From Xylogone sp. PMI_703 (Eukaryota; Ascomycota; Leotiomycetes), in NCBI GenBank assembly GCA_021399445.1, contig JAJTUQ010000001.1, positions 5,828,001 to 5,892,000 on the forward strand: a DNA stretch of 64,000 nt. The letters run 5' to 3'. Below are positions 37,662-48,136 of the stretch, in pieces. Under the pieces are notes generated by a model. The model searched no databases, was not told the origin of the DNA, and saw only the letters and a program-made list of their open reading frames with translations. A program made the translations under genes and the position numbers. Numbering within the stretch: the stretch's first letter is position 1; every line of letters starts with the position of its first letter.

Positions 37662-39174
37662 GGTTAAGTTTATTCTATCGACTTGACAGGCACTATTCGC
37701 GGGTAGCTTTGGCTCACGCTACACATCTACATGTCGTCTCAACGGCTGAATAGCTTAAAGTGGTGGAGCATCTATCTTGAGACTTTGATGCGGTTTTACT
37801 TCATAGAACTTTGCACAGCGCGGCATAGATTTGACTGTGGCGGATAATTGGGACTACTGTGAGTCCATTTGCGTTGTGTTTCAAGAGGAGAGGCTCGTAG
37901 TTAGTGGAACCGTTGCACTGGGCCTTTGGCCAGCTATTATGGCAACGTTACTAGAATCATTTGATCTGTTGCTGGTATGCCTCACCAGATATCACCCAAA
38001 TCCACATGCCGTAGACCAAAGCTAGCTAGTCAAATGAAGGTTCGCAATTGAACCAGTTAACAAAGAATTGGTGCGCCCTTAATGGAGCTGTCATATCCTA
38101 ACCGCGTTTAGAAAGAGTTATCTCCCCGTGATGAATAATGCCAGATCATTCCAGATTATTATTCAAATTTCCTGTAGACCCAGCACAAGTTCCACTATCT
38201 GACGGTCCGAAGCGTCATCAATGAGACTTGCGCCGCGAAGCATGATTGAGCTCCTGCCCGAAAGCGGTTAGGCACACAATCTAGAAAGTAAAGTTAACGT
38301 TTAGGTTAAGATTGGCCCTGGCAAGGCCGCCTAATCCCGGTGACGCGGCCTCGTAAGGCAGCAGCTTTGTAGCTCAAGCCAGCTGTGGATGGATCAACAG
38401 AGCAAACAACCCCAAGACATCGACAAATCAGCAAGTCGCCAGATTTTGACATTCTAAACGATTCTGAGGGATTGGTACTACCCTAACGTATGGTACACCA
38501 TAGTTGAGGGACGGTAGCCGATACTGGCCCGCTCTACCACCTCATCGCATCTCGGACGATCTTATTTTTCTTTCTCTGCGTATGTTTGCTGTTGCAGTAG
38601 ACCAGCTCAAGCTAAACCGCTGGTAACTACGCACTTCTGTTCTTTGTTTTTGCTTCAGATATCCGGCCCAGTAACCCTAGTACGGCCGGTGTAATTGATA
38701 CCATTCGAGACGGATAACGGGCGTGTACATGGTACCGTGTCGTACGACTATGCTGTTGGACTGATGTACCGTAGCGAGTGCAGCTATGGTACGGCCGTAC
38801 AGCAACCTATCATATTTACAAACGGCGTGGCCCAAGTCCAGCTCCTGCATGTGAGTAATGATATTCAGCGTTTTTGGGGTAAGCCCAGGATGAGAGCAGA
38901 GGAGAGGCCAGCCAAAGCAGTCTGGGGTGCGATGCGTAACTGTGGCTGCGAACGTGCAGAAGCCCACTGCGAGACCCCTCGCCCGCCTCGTGGCGGCTCC
39001 CTAGGGGCTGCTCTTGATGGGCATATATTTCCTCCCACTGCCTCCCTCTCTGATCCGCATCAGTAGGCATTGCTCTCTTTGTTCGTTTCTATTCCCCATC
39101 ATCTACAACTCTATCTGATATACTTCATTTTTGTTTTGTTCTTTTGCAAGTCTCTTTCTTTTCAGTGTGGAGCA
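37662..39174. other. 1.5 kb intergenic with GTAC cluster
   Basis: No supported gene. A GTAC-dense cluster sits at 38680-38800. Immediately before the next ATG, a polypyrimidine stretch ending TTTTCAG (to about 39165) looks like a splice acceptor, so the downstream leader may be spliced. Confidence 0.55.
38680..38800. repeat. GTAC-dense cluster
   Basis: Seven GTAC sites occur in 121 bp (38680, 38724, 38732, 38742, 38766, 38789, 38797), about 370-500 bp upstream of the repeat-containing coiled-coil gene. Confidence 0.6.
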
Positions 39175-41166
39175 ATGGATGGGCGAGTGGCTCCCCCGCC
39201 TTACAGCGAGAGCGATATATATTCCAACTCAGGTGGTCCCGCAACTATTCCCCACACGCCAACATCTCTCCCGAGAGAAAACGCATCTGCAGAGATACAA
39301 CATCCAATTCCAGATGCGGCATCGTCCGTGGATGAGCCAATACTCACACCCCAGTATACTCCTGCTAGCTCTGTGCATCTCGATCCACCTGATGAATTAG
39401 ACTACAGCTCTTCTGCATCTGCGGCTGCATACTTTGAATTGCGTCCAACTCCCACCTTAAGATCCACATCGATCTTAGTTCGCCCTCTATCTGTTACTTC
39501 AAGCACAACTCTAGATGACTTGCCCTATGATCCCGAGTGGCAAGTTCGTGGAGTTACTGAGGCAGACTGGGCGACCTTCCTCAACTTTCTCCTTCCGAAC
39601 CACACTACTAGGACCAATCGAGATGTAGTAGATCGCAAACTCAAAGCGGAGTTAATCGATGAGCGAATGCAGCGGCTGACGCTGGGAAAAGATGACTTTT
39701 CTCGATTTGATACAGCCCAAGCTGAGATACACCTTAACTCTCTTCGTCAAGTAGACGCATTGAGCGAAGAAGAACTCCTGGCGAATGTTGTCACTGTGAT
39801 CGCGGAGTGGAATGAAGGCTTTTTTGGACCTCGAGGTATTCAGGTCAACTTTATAGAGACTGAAGCGCGAGGTATCGATCCTATTCCAGATATGCCAGGT
39901 GCCTGGGTCGGCTCAGAACAGGAACAAGTATCAGGACCATCGGTTCCAGCCAATCAAGGGCCCCGTGGGTTCTTCAGGAGCTTCAATTCTTTCCCAAGAA
40001 CCGAGCCGTGGTCTAGAGGTTTCCGAATGGGTCCAATCGTAGCCGATTCAAACGGTTTTCGAATAGGAAATAGTTTGGTCGCCGACAAGAACGGTTTCAG
40101 ATTGGGAAATGGCCTGGTTGCAGATAAAAATGGATTCAGGTTAGGTAGCGGCTTCATCGCCGATGGGAATGGTGTTCGCATTGGAGGCTCCAGAGGAGTT
40201 TTCGCGGGAGGAGATGGAGTATCCGTTCGAGGTCGTAGTTTTGGTAGGCCAGAGAGATGCTCGCATCAAGCAAGAGACAACGTTGATTACAGACATGGTA
40301 ATGATGACCACGGACGGGGCCGTTCTCACAGACATTACCATAACCATCATTCGCGAGATTCATCAACTTCGAGTTCTTCGAGCTCATCCAGCTCAAGCTC
40401 CTCTAGCTCGGGCGAGTCGATAGGCTCTCTGCCTGACTACGATGATCTTAAGGATCCACAATTAGCTATCGCCAGACAATCTTTATTGGCTTGGCTCAAT
40501 CATCCAGAACAGCCTATAACTCGAGAAGCAGTTCAGAATCTCCGACAGGAGTTGAAGGCAGCCAAGAAGAACCAACAGGTACAGTCAGGTGAAGATATGG
40601 CGGCGCTACGACAAGAAGTCAAGGACTTAATGAAACGATTTAAGGCGGAGCAAAAGGCTCAAAAATCCGTCAGAAGGCAGATGAAGCTTATGAGACGTGA
40701 TATCACTAAAGCTGAGAGAAAAGAGCGCCGCGGGGTGTGGAAGGAGCAGAAAAAGGCAAAGAGAGCTGCGAGGAAAGCTGCGAGGAAAGCTATGAAGGGA
40801 AAGGGGCGCGATATGGGATTTCAAGGCCCGCAGTTCGCACCTGCCGCGCCATTTGGACATCGTGGACCATTTTCACCGCATGAACAGGGCTGGCAGCCAC
40901 CTCTAGCTTACGAAACAAAACGAATACATACCGAAGCTTCGGAGATGGAGGCGAAGGCTCAGACACTGCAGGCCCAAGCGGCTAGGATGCGATCAATGCA
41001 GCCATCAGACGAAAAGGCGATATTGAAACTTGAACAACAAGCTGAAGCTTGCAGAGAAGAAGCTAGAAGTCTGAGAGCTCAAGCAGCGCACCTACAAGAA
41101 GATCTCTCCAAGATTCTTAGTGCTAAGCATGTTGCTGGTCAGCAAACAGGTGTTGCACAGCGCTAA
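39175..41166 (+). CDS. Unrecognised coiled-coil protein with four 13-residue repeats
   Basis: A single exon of 663 residues from the ATG at 39175. The frame stays open upstream to 39070, but those codons are hydrophobic leader-like sequence and probably untranslated. Visible parts in order: a Pro-rich start (APPPYSES); a globular region near 120-250 (EWQVRGVTEADWATFLNFL ... AEWNEGFFGPRG); four tandem units of the form VADKNGFRLGNGL (about 289-340); a His/Arg/Asp-rich stretch; a poly-Ser tract; and a long Lys/Arg/Glu/Ala-rich coiled coil to the end. No catalytic motif, signal peptide or membrane segment was seen. I do not recognise the family and assign no function. Confidence 0.8.
   Translation: MDGRVAPPPYSESDIYSNSGGPATIPHTPTSLPRENASAEIQHPIPDAASSVDEPILTPQYTPASSVHLDPPDELDYSSSASAAAYFELRPTPTLRSTSILVRPLSVTSSTTLDDLPYDPEWQVRGVTEADWATFLNFLLPNHTTRTNRDVVDRKLKAELIDERMQRLTLGKDDFSRFDTAQAEIHLNSLRQVDALSEEELLANVVTVIAEWNEGFFGPRGIQVNFIETEARGIDPIPDMPGAWVGSEQEQVSGPSVPANQGPRGFFRSFNSFPRTEPWSRGFRMGPIVADSNGFRIGNSLVADKNGFRLGNGLVADKNGFRLGSGFIADGNGVRIGGSRGVFAGGDGVSVRGRSFGRPERCSHQARDNVDYRHGNDDHGRGRSHRHYHNHHSRDSSTSSSSSSSSSSSSSSGESIGSLPDYDDLKDPQLAIARQSLLAWLNHPEQPITREAVQNLRQELKAAKKNQQVQSGEDMAALRQEVKDLMKRFKAEQKAQKSVRRQMKLMRRDITKAERKERRGVWKEQKKAKRAARKAARKAMKGKGRDMGFQGPQFAPAAPFGHRGPFSPHEQGWQPPLAYETKRIHTEASEMEAKAQTLQAQAARMRSMQPSDEKAILKLEQQAEACREEARSLRAQAAHLQEDLSKILSAKHVAGQQTGVAQR
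40039..40194 (+). repeat. Four tandem 39-nt repeats (13 aa)
   Basis: Four in-frame units encode VADSNGFRIGNSL, VADKNGFRLGNGL, VADKNGFRLGSGF and IADGNGVRIGGSR. The alternating hydrophobic/Gly pattern suggests a small beta-solenoid or beta-hairpin stack (inference). Confidence 0.9.
40365..40416 (+). repeat. Serine-coding low-complexity tract
   Basis: Mixed TCN/AGC serine codons encode a near-uninterrupted poly-Ser linker before the coiled coil. Mixed codon use argues against simple slippage being the only origin. Confidence 0.8.
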
Positions 41167-41483
41167 TTTGAACGTTCTAATGACATATCTGACTATATTA
41201 CTATCTTCGGGTTAAGTAAAATCTATTTTGGAAGACATCATATTCGGGAAGCAGGGACAATCATGTATTAAGTCTGCAGGCTTTTGTTTTGGCGTTTTAT
41301 GATCTTTGTCATGGAGAACAGTGACCATATCAAACTTTCAGAAATCTGCATTTTCGTATGCAAGTGTCATGATTGCATATAGTTAATTTAACATTTGAAT
41401 CCATACATGAGAGGTATATGTAGCCCTGTTGTCGTAGTACATTTTAAAATCGTCTATATTGGTACAGCTATGCCCGCGGCATC
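41167..41483. other. Convergent 3' intergenic region
   Basis: 317 bp between the coiled-coil gene and GRX5 (convergent). No feature seen beyond A/T-rich 3' UTR-like sequence. Confidence 0.6.
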
Positions 41484-42135
41484 TCATTTCTCTTCGGCCG
41501 ACGAGTCAGCTTCAGGAGGGACCAGCACTCCCTTTTCCTCAAATAACTTAGTCAGTTCTCCATTCTGATGCATAGACACTAAGATATCACATCCTCCGAC
41601 GAATTCCTTATCAACATATAGTTGGGGTATCGTTGGCCACTCGGAGTATTCTTTGATACCTTTTGTTCTAAGTTAGCACCTCTCTATCATACAAACTCAA
41701 AGCCGAAGTAAAAGAAAGCTTTTCTTCTAAAGGAACTGTAAAGTTCAGCTCTCACCTTGTCTCAAAGCATCATCCTCCAACACATTAAACGCAGAGAACT
41801 TCGCTGGATCCACACCCTGAAGACCCAAGATCTGAATACTCGCTCTCGAAAACCCGCACTGTGGAGTCTCTGGGGTGCCCTTCATAAACAGAACCACTGG
41901 CGCAGATCCAACCGCTCTATCTATAGCCGCCCGGGTCTCGTCGGACAGAAACCGTAACGCGGCCGGTGATATTCTCTGGAATGCGAATCTGGAGGCGAAT
42001 GTTGGGGTAGGTCGCATGGCTCGACGGAAGGCCTATATAAAAAGAAAAATTGCGCAATTAGGAAACGCCGGAAGCTGATAGTTACTAGAAAGATAATTCC
42101 TTGCTTACCGTCGATAATATAGGTCGGGCTGCCAT
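41484..42135 (-). CDS. GRX5: Mitochondrial monothiol glutaredoxin 5
   Basis: Exons 42135-42109, 42032-41756 and 41659-41484 give 159 residues. The N-terminal ~40 residues are Arg/Ser/Ala-rich without acids (MAARPILST...), as expected of a mitochondrial presequence. The glutaredoxin fold follows with [12 protein letters not shown]; Cys68 of the CGFS motif coordinates a [2Fe-2S] cluster with glutathione. WPTIPQLYV and FVGGCDI are the glutathione-binding cis-Pro and C-terminal motifs. Grx5 passes Fe-S clusters from the Isu scaffold to later ISC factors in the matrix. The small first exon was added because it supplies a good start and splices in frame. The gene shares a 244 bp promoter with the neighbouring PPC decarboxylase gene. 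Confidence 0.93.
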
Positions 42136-42379
42136 TGTTTCAGTGTTTATGGTTTAGGTAGGGAAATTATGGAGGAGAAAAGTAGAAGATGCGGATATCG
42201 ACTGGTTGATGACGAACAATGTGATCCCGAAGCCGGCTGACCAATCAAGAACGATCAGTAATCGGCAAGGCTGTGACTCTTAAAGTCGCTATCACAAGAT
42301 ATATAGCCTTGGGCTCTTGATATATGAAATGTTTCGGTATTAAAGAGTGGCCTCTAAAGGTGGCCAATCTTATAAGATC
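42136..42379. promoter_or_regulatory. Bidirectional promoter, GRX5 / PPC decarboxylase
   Basis: 244 bp between two divergent start codons. A CCAAT box lies at 42241-42245 (plus strand), a match to the HAP/CCAAT-binding complex, which in filamentous fungi takes part in iron and redox regulation. Linking it to GRX5 control is inference. Confidence 0.55.
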
Positions 42380-43252
42380 ATGGCAACGGACGGTGAAGCT
42401 GTGGAAACCATATCTAGCAAACCATTCACTGCAGCCGACTATGCGAACGATCAAAAAACTCACTTACTTCTAGCAGCGAGCGGCAGTGTTGCGACTATTA
42501 AGATTCCAAACATAATTGGCGCTCTCTCTATTTATTCAAACCTTTCTATAATTCTACTTCTTACTGAATCTGCGGCCAATTTCTTAGGCGGCCAAAGCCA
42601 TGAGCAGCCACACTATGAATCATTAAGAAGCCATCCAAATGTTCAAGCCATATACTTGGACAAAGATGAATGGAAGAAGCCATGGATACGGAATGATTCA
42701 ATTCTTCATATTGAACTGCGTAAATTTAAGTTTTTGCAAAATTCATATGTTTGGCTAAATGCTAATTTAATAAACAGGGAGTGACATAATGTTAATCGCT
42801 CCTCTCAGTGCTAACACCATGGCCAAGATCACTGCTGGAATTAGTGACAATCTCCTCACCAGCGTTGTTAGAGCCTGGGATACCACTGGCCAGGTCGATG
42901 AACCTAGATTTGGGAATTATCTAGGCCGGAGCGTGCCCGCTCCCAGAAGAATACTCGTTGCTCCTGCAATGAATACATGTAAAGAACCAGTGGTAATTAA
43001 TCCTTTCAGTATACTAATGCTAACATTTTGTGTAAAGGTATGTGGGTTCATCCCGTTACGAAGAAGCAGATTGCTATCTTAGGCTACGAATGGGGAGTCA
43101 ATGGTGCTGAAACCGAGGGTGCTCCCCATCATTTCTTTGAAGTTCTTCTCCCACAGGAGAGTAAACGATTGGCATGTGGAGACTTGGGTGGAGGAGCAAT
43201 GAAAGAGTGGACAGAGATTGTGTCCATCATTGAAGAGAGGCTGGCCTTGTAA
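42380..43252 (+). CDS. Phosphopantothenoylcysteine decarboxylase (Hal3/Cab3-like flavoprotein)
   Basis: Exons 42380-42719, 42778-42978 and 43038-43252 give 251 residues. The flavoprotein fold opens HLLLAASGSVATIK, the catalytic His sits in HIELR, PLSANTMAKI contacts the flavin, and the split codon of NTCMWVHP restores the substrate-clamp motif PAMNTCMW with its active Cys. The enzyme makes 4'-phosphopantetheine in coenzyme A synthesis. No long acidic tail is present, unlike yeast Hal3/Sis2. The first intron is ambiguous: a good GTAAAT donor gives ...ELRSDIM..., lacking the usual R/K-W-A before D. A poor GTTTTT donor with a later acceptor would give ELRKFNDIM. The ATG at 42380 is preferred over the upstream GTG. 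Confidence 0.9.
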
Positions 43253-43982
43253 GATTCAGCGAGAACCGCCTAAATCCTAGGGTGAAAGATGTATTCTATG
43301 GAATGCTGGTAATTTAAGTATTGATGATGACCAATGGAAGAGTAGAAGTTTGGGATGAGAAATGAAACGTACGGAGACTCAATATTCAGTATGGAAGAGT
43401 TCAGTACGTCTACTACTTCCCTCCAATGTTCTTAACAACACGTATGCTGGGAATTTTAAGTTGGGAGCGGAAGTCATGTTGCTGGGGTTTGTGTCAAGCT
43501 TCTTCTATGCAAATAACATGATCGATGGATCATAGACCTGTGACTTTCCATAGTAATATCAGTTACATCATGCTAGTATGGAAATCAATTCCAGTGGTTG
43601 ATAAACAGTTTCAATAACTTCACTTTTAAATAGTAGAGCTAGAATCTGTGAGTGATCTCACCTTTGGTCCTTCTCACCTTCTCTTCTCTGAGATAGCTGA
43701 GGTCCAGAAGTCAATGTTCTTGGCACAACTACCTCAATCGCACACACCTCACCTTTCCAGTTACTAACTACCACCTTCGTCTGAAAAGTCAGATATATTA
43801 TCGACGTCTTAGTTCAATTCATCCAAGTGAGTCCCTTTTCCAGGCCTGCATAATTCCCCTGAACACGCACCTACTACTGCCATTAGCACATCCGTCTTAG
43901 TTTCTTGAAAACTGACAGCGAGTGGTAAAGTCCATTGCAGCAACTCACATTCAATCCAATCCAATTACACGCATTCGTCATT
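43253..43982. promoter_or_regulatory. 730 bp intergenic
   Basis: Between two plus-strand genes. No ORF or motif of note; presumably 3' UTR plus the downstream promoter. Confidence 0.55.
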
Positions 43983-44953
43983 ATGTCTACTACGATGATT
44001 CCGGCTTCAGAGAATGTTATGAGGGTTTTTACCATACCTAAGCTTAAGGCCCTACCAAAAGCTTTCCCATCAAACAATCGACCTACTAAGGCCGTTCAAC
44101 CCCCTAAAGTTGTCCCCAAGTCTGGCAAGATGATTTCTACATCCAATATTTTCAAGAAGCAACGCAGACAGGTTGTAAACAAGAACAAGAAGAAGCATGG
44201 TCACAAAACCAAGTTCACTCAGGAGCTTGAGAAAGAGATGGAGCTTATGGCAGGTGTTAAAGGTAAAGTTCACCATAGACTCAAGATTGATCTTCCTTGG
44301 AAGCTCTCAATGTTGACACCACACTCCTAGATGGAATGAAAAATGCTCGCACCAGAATCATGCTCAAGATGACCCATCAACTGAACGAGGTCCACAAGAA
44401 CCACATGGCAACGCATGCTCGCGGCAAAGAGGAAGATGCTAACTTCCTCAACTACATCGCATCCATATCCGGCACACTCACTGCTCCGCTCGAGAAAGAC
44501 CAGATCGAGTCCACCATCAATCGAAATGGTAAACTTGTCAAGGAAGTTGCTGAGATGGGTAAACTTATGGAGAACTTCAAGAATAAGATCGAGGCCGAGA
44601 AGGCAGAGTTGGCTATGAACTGGAAGAAGTGGGATGAGGTTCAACAGGAGTTAGCTCGACTTGGCTCTGAGATCTTCGGAATTGGTGATGGTAAAACTAC
44701 TGGAAAGGAGGGATCTCGCCATGAGATGGAGGCTGTTAATGCGGAGCAGAATGCGAGACTCGCTGAAGCTGCTGCTGAGATCAAAGCAATTGGAGTTGAG
44801 ACAATGGAAAAGGTCGAGGCTACTGAAAAGGTATTGTTTTATCTCCGTCTCTTCTTTTTTCAAAAGTAGGCTAAGACCACTTTCGCATAGGATCTAAATG
44901 ATGCTGCCAAGAAGGAACAGGCTAAGATTATTGCCGCAATCCTGGAGAATTAA
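43983..44953 (+). CDS. Unrecognised Lys-rich, helical protein
   Basis: Exons 43983-44262, 44304-44830 and 44891-44953 give 289 residues. The N-terminal ~75 residues are basic and Pro/Lys-rich, with KNKKKHGHK looking like a nuclear or nucleic-acid-binding patch. From about 90 onward the sequence is helical and heptad-like (ALNVDTTLLDGMKNARTRIML; many E/K/A). No catalytic motif, signal peptide or membrane segment is visible. I do not recognise the family. The first intron would be only 41 bp, the shortest confident one in the window; it is supported by the long open frames on both sides that it joins. Confidence 0.7.
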
Positions 44954-45290
44954 ATTAGTATTGTAACTATAGACCCTGGATGGATGGTTTATACTCTATC
45001 GTTGAATGGTGGAAAGACTGGGTATAATATGGTATCAGTCTCGTGGTCTTATGTTCTATACTTACGGGGAAGGGGTGAATATAGATTGATCAGTAATGAT
45101 GGAAGGGCACGGAACCGACGGAACTCCGATACAATTGAATTGATGTAACTGATTAGCTACATATGGTAGCTAATATTATAGACTCCGATAATCTAGTCTA
45201 CGCTTTTCAAAAATGCAACCCGTCCTTTCTCCCAAACACCAGGTAAATGCAAGCAGTAAGCTATAAATGGCCCAATAACTGATAATCAAT
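44954..45290. other. Convergent 3' intergenic region
   Basis: 337 bp between two convergent genes; nothing seen beyond likely 3' UTRs. Confidence 0.6.
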
Positions 45291-46630
45291 CTAGAGGTCC
45301 TGCTTTTCCTCTACTACAACACCCCACTCGTGACTCTCCTTTCCATACATGATGTTCACTAACCAGCTTTTGATCAAAGCAGCGTATTCACCGCTGTCAC
45401 CACGAGCCATAGGGATAGTCAAATCCCTCTCGTTATAGTTGATAATTGCCACAGGCGCAACGAAATATGCTGTACCAGCAGCAAAAGCCTCGACCACCCG
45501 TCCTTGATCAACAGCTTCAGTAACTTCATTCATGGTGAACTTGCGTTCCACAATTTCCAAGCTTGGAAGATCACCCTGGCCATTTGCAAGCCTCTCACGC
45601 GCTAACTGAAGGATACTTCTCCTCGTTACACCGTCAAGGATGATTTTATCGTCAAGGGGAGCCGTGACGAGTTGTGTCCTTCCCTCTGGTGTTCTCCATA
45701 CAATGAAGAAATTGCTGGCTCCGGCCTCAGTTACCATACGCTCCTCTCCAAGCAACCACAAGACCTGGTCGTAACCTCGGGCACGAGCCTCGCTGTTGGC
45801 TAGCAGGGAAGGGCCGTAGTTGGCACCAACCTTTGCGTACCCGAAGCCGCCAGGCCAAGCTCTGACCATATCATTCTGGGATGCAATCAACTTCATGCCC
45901 ACTGGTGAGTCTAGTGGCGACATAAAGCAAGCGATGACAAAGAGAGTGCACTCTTTGGGAGTCTGTACGCCCAATGCACCTGCTGAGCCAATCATGGTAG
46001 GACGCTGTTCATGGTTAGCTGTGTTCCAGAGCAGATTCCTCTTAGGAATTATTTAGGTCAGATGCATACCAGGTAAAGGTAAGACCCCTTCTCAGGAAGC
46101 CATTTTGGACCGTCTGTGGCAATGAAAGCCATGATAAGCTTCTCCAATTCCTTGGGATCGAAAGCAGGTAGAGAGATACGGGTTGCGGAAGTAAGCATTC
46201 TTCGACAGTTTGCATCAGGTCGGAACAAGCGCAGCTTGCCATCGTATCCTCGATACATCTTCATGCCTTCAAAACACTCGGTGGCGTAGTGAAGGACACT
46301 GGCAGTTGGAGGCAAGGAAAGATTTCCATATGGCTTCAATTCTGGATCCTCCCACCCGAAGCCTGCACGCCAGACAGCAGTGATCATATGGTCAGTGCAT
46401 TGAGCTTGTGCGGCTATAACTGGATCTCCTGGCTTGGGAACAGTCATTGGAGTGGTGGTTTTGGTGAACTTCAACTTGGAGGCGTCCAAAGGACGGAGAG
46501 CAGATTGAGAGCCATTTTGCTGTCCTGGGCTGGTTCCATTTGCAAGGGTCTTTGCAATGGCAGCCGCGGTGAGCTCGGTTCCCTTCTCTACATTAGAGGG
46601 AGGAGTTTGAGAAATAGCAGATGGAGACAT
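45291..46630 (-). CDS. Branched-chain amino acid aminotransferase (class IV PLP enzyme)
   Basis: Exons 46630-46070 and 46004-45291 (65 bp intron) give 424 residues. The class IV fold shows SVLHYATECFEGMKMYRG, LFRPDANCRRML, the PLP lysine Lys245 in YAKVGANYG, and the substrate/cofactor loop TEAGASNFFIVW. It interconverts Leu, Ile and Val with their 2-oxo acids using 2-oxoglutarate/glutamate. Paralogues are mitochondrial (synthesis) or cytosolic (breakdown). The N-terminus here (MSPSAISQTPPSNVEK) is not clearly a mitochondrial presequence, so location is undecided. A perfect Gcn4/CPC1 site about 185 bp upstream suggests cross-pathway (general amino acid) control. Confidence 0.94.
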
Positions 46631-47463
46631 TCTTGTGATTGGTGCTGTGCGACGAAGAAAAGCTGTTATAATGATATAATGAAAGAGAGCTTAGCGTAAT
46701 CTAAAGCTCTGGACTTCTAATGACTGGTATGATATAGGATTAGGAAAGAAAGAAAGATAGCAATGAGACAGCAAGCAAGAAAAGGTAGAGAATTGGGGTT
46801 GCTTGCAGGATTGAGTCACAGTGGGAACGCGGAATACTTAGGAGGTATTTATCCATTCTATCTAATCGGAGGATACAAGGGGGGCGGGAGCTAATTACAG
46901 TGATAGAGCAGCGGCTAGCTACGCAAATTTCGACAGTTAGCCGCAAAATTTAATTTTGATAGCGTCGCCGAGAGCAACATGACGGGGTTACCGTCCCACT
47001 GTGTAGTGTACATGAGGGGGTGTGCAGAATAACTCGGCACAGGTTATTTCCGCACACTCCCCCCGCTGTACCAGGCAATAACTATTAAGGTAAAAAATGG
47101 CCTCGTGATCTCGCAATGCCTTAGCTGGTGCTGCTAAGATAAACATGACAGCCAATTAGTTCGGCCTAAAACTGAGATTGGAAATCAAACAGGAATAGCT
47201 GTCACGGTATGGCGGTGGAAGAGGATAAGGACGGAAGCCAGGATAAAGCGGTGGATAGTGCCACCCCTAGTGATAGAATTTTAACTTAGAGTGTGGCGTC
47301 GGGTGAGAGCCGAGCATAGACGCACGGAAGAGCTCTAGAACTTTGAAATAATAAATCTCTAGGTGATTATTGCATGCTGGATACCGATTTGCATACCCGT
47401 TCCCTTAGATAAATATATATATGTAAGTAATTGTATACCACATAGTTAATTTGGGTTTCGGGC
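46631..47463. other. Aminotransferase promoter and 3' flank of the two-UAG gene
   Basis: About 830 bp without a credible gene. It contains the CPC1-type site described separately and an A/T-rich TATATATA stretch near 47413-47421. An AG|GTAAGC donor-like sequence at 47463 leaves open that the upstream gene continues into this interval. Confidence 0.5.
46812..46818. promoter_or_regulatory. Gcn4/CPC1-type binding site upstream of the aminotransferase gene
   Basis: TGAGTCA is a perfect palindromic bZIP (CPRE) consensus, 182-188 bp upstream of the aminotransferase ATG. Regulation by amino acid starvation is the expected role, inferred from consensus and position. Confidence 0.6.
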
Positions 47464-48136
47464 TTACCTCCACCAGGGCGAGTTACCATGGACACCGTCC
47501 ACAGTAGTGACCTTTCCATCTTGAACTATAGTTAAGTATCCTAGTCCTTTCGGAAGATCACCTTTGCGATACATCTCAATAACTAGTTCGATATTCTGGT
47601 TCTGTCCTTCAGCGCCAGATTTTAACATTTCTTGCGGCTCATTAACTCGCTTTTCCACATCAAATGGCGGCAAAACGATAGCTGGAGAGAACTCCGGAGG
47701 ATCCATTCTCAACTAGATATTGGTGATATTATCGATGCTTTTCTGAATACTGACAATCAGTTTCGCATCTCCGTTGTCTAATAGCTCAGGATCTGATGGC
47801 CGTGAAAAAGTAAGGTTAAGAACTCACCTGGCTAAAACGGGCCATTGGGTGTTCCTCTCCAGGCAGGCAGTTGTTCTGGCAGAGGCAAAACTACAGCCAG
47901 CACAGCAACTACTCCACCTATTATCCCCCAAACATCTGATGCTGAGGCAAGGGACAGCGCGAATCAGATAGCTTTATAATGTTGTTGATTGAAAAGAAAA
48001 GTGACAAGGGTTAGGTATCGTTACCTAGCATTTGGGGGACTGTTCCCCAAGTGCCGGATAAGTTGAAATGGTGCACCAGATTAATGGTAGCATCGTCATA
48101 GAAATAACCTAAGCCATAGTTATGGAGAAGTCTTGC
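47464..48136 (-). pseudogene. Unrecognised gene with two in-frame UAG codons (decayed or recoded)
   Basis: Three minus-strand segments join in one frame: 48136-48025, 47941-47828 and 47792-47464. The first reads like protein (YGLGYFYDDATINLVHHFN, then GTWGTVPQML). The second starts SDVWGIIGGVVAVLAVVLPL, a likely membrane segment. The third ends with an acidic/hydrophilic region rich in recognisable helix (QNQNIELVIEMYRKGDLPKG ... NSPWW). In-frame TAG codons fall at 47834-47832 (after NGPF) and 47715-47713 (between ITNI and LRMDPP). The first junction has good splice sites (83 bp intron), but the second intron would be only 35 nt. I do not recognise the family. A stand-alone 80-residue ORF from the ATG in LRMDPP is an alternative reading. 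The upstream boundary is uncertain. Confidence 0.45.

Noticed and set aside
39070..39174. N-terminal extension of the coiled-coil protein from the ATG at 39070
   Set aside because: The extra 35 residues are hydrophobic and resemble a translated pyrimidine-rich leader with a splice-acceptor-like end. The Pro-rich MDGRVAPPPYSES start is more plausible.
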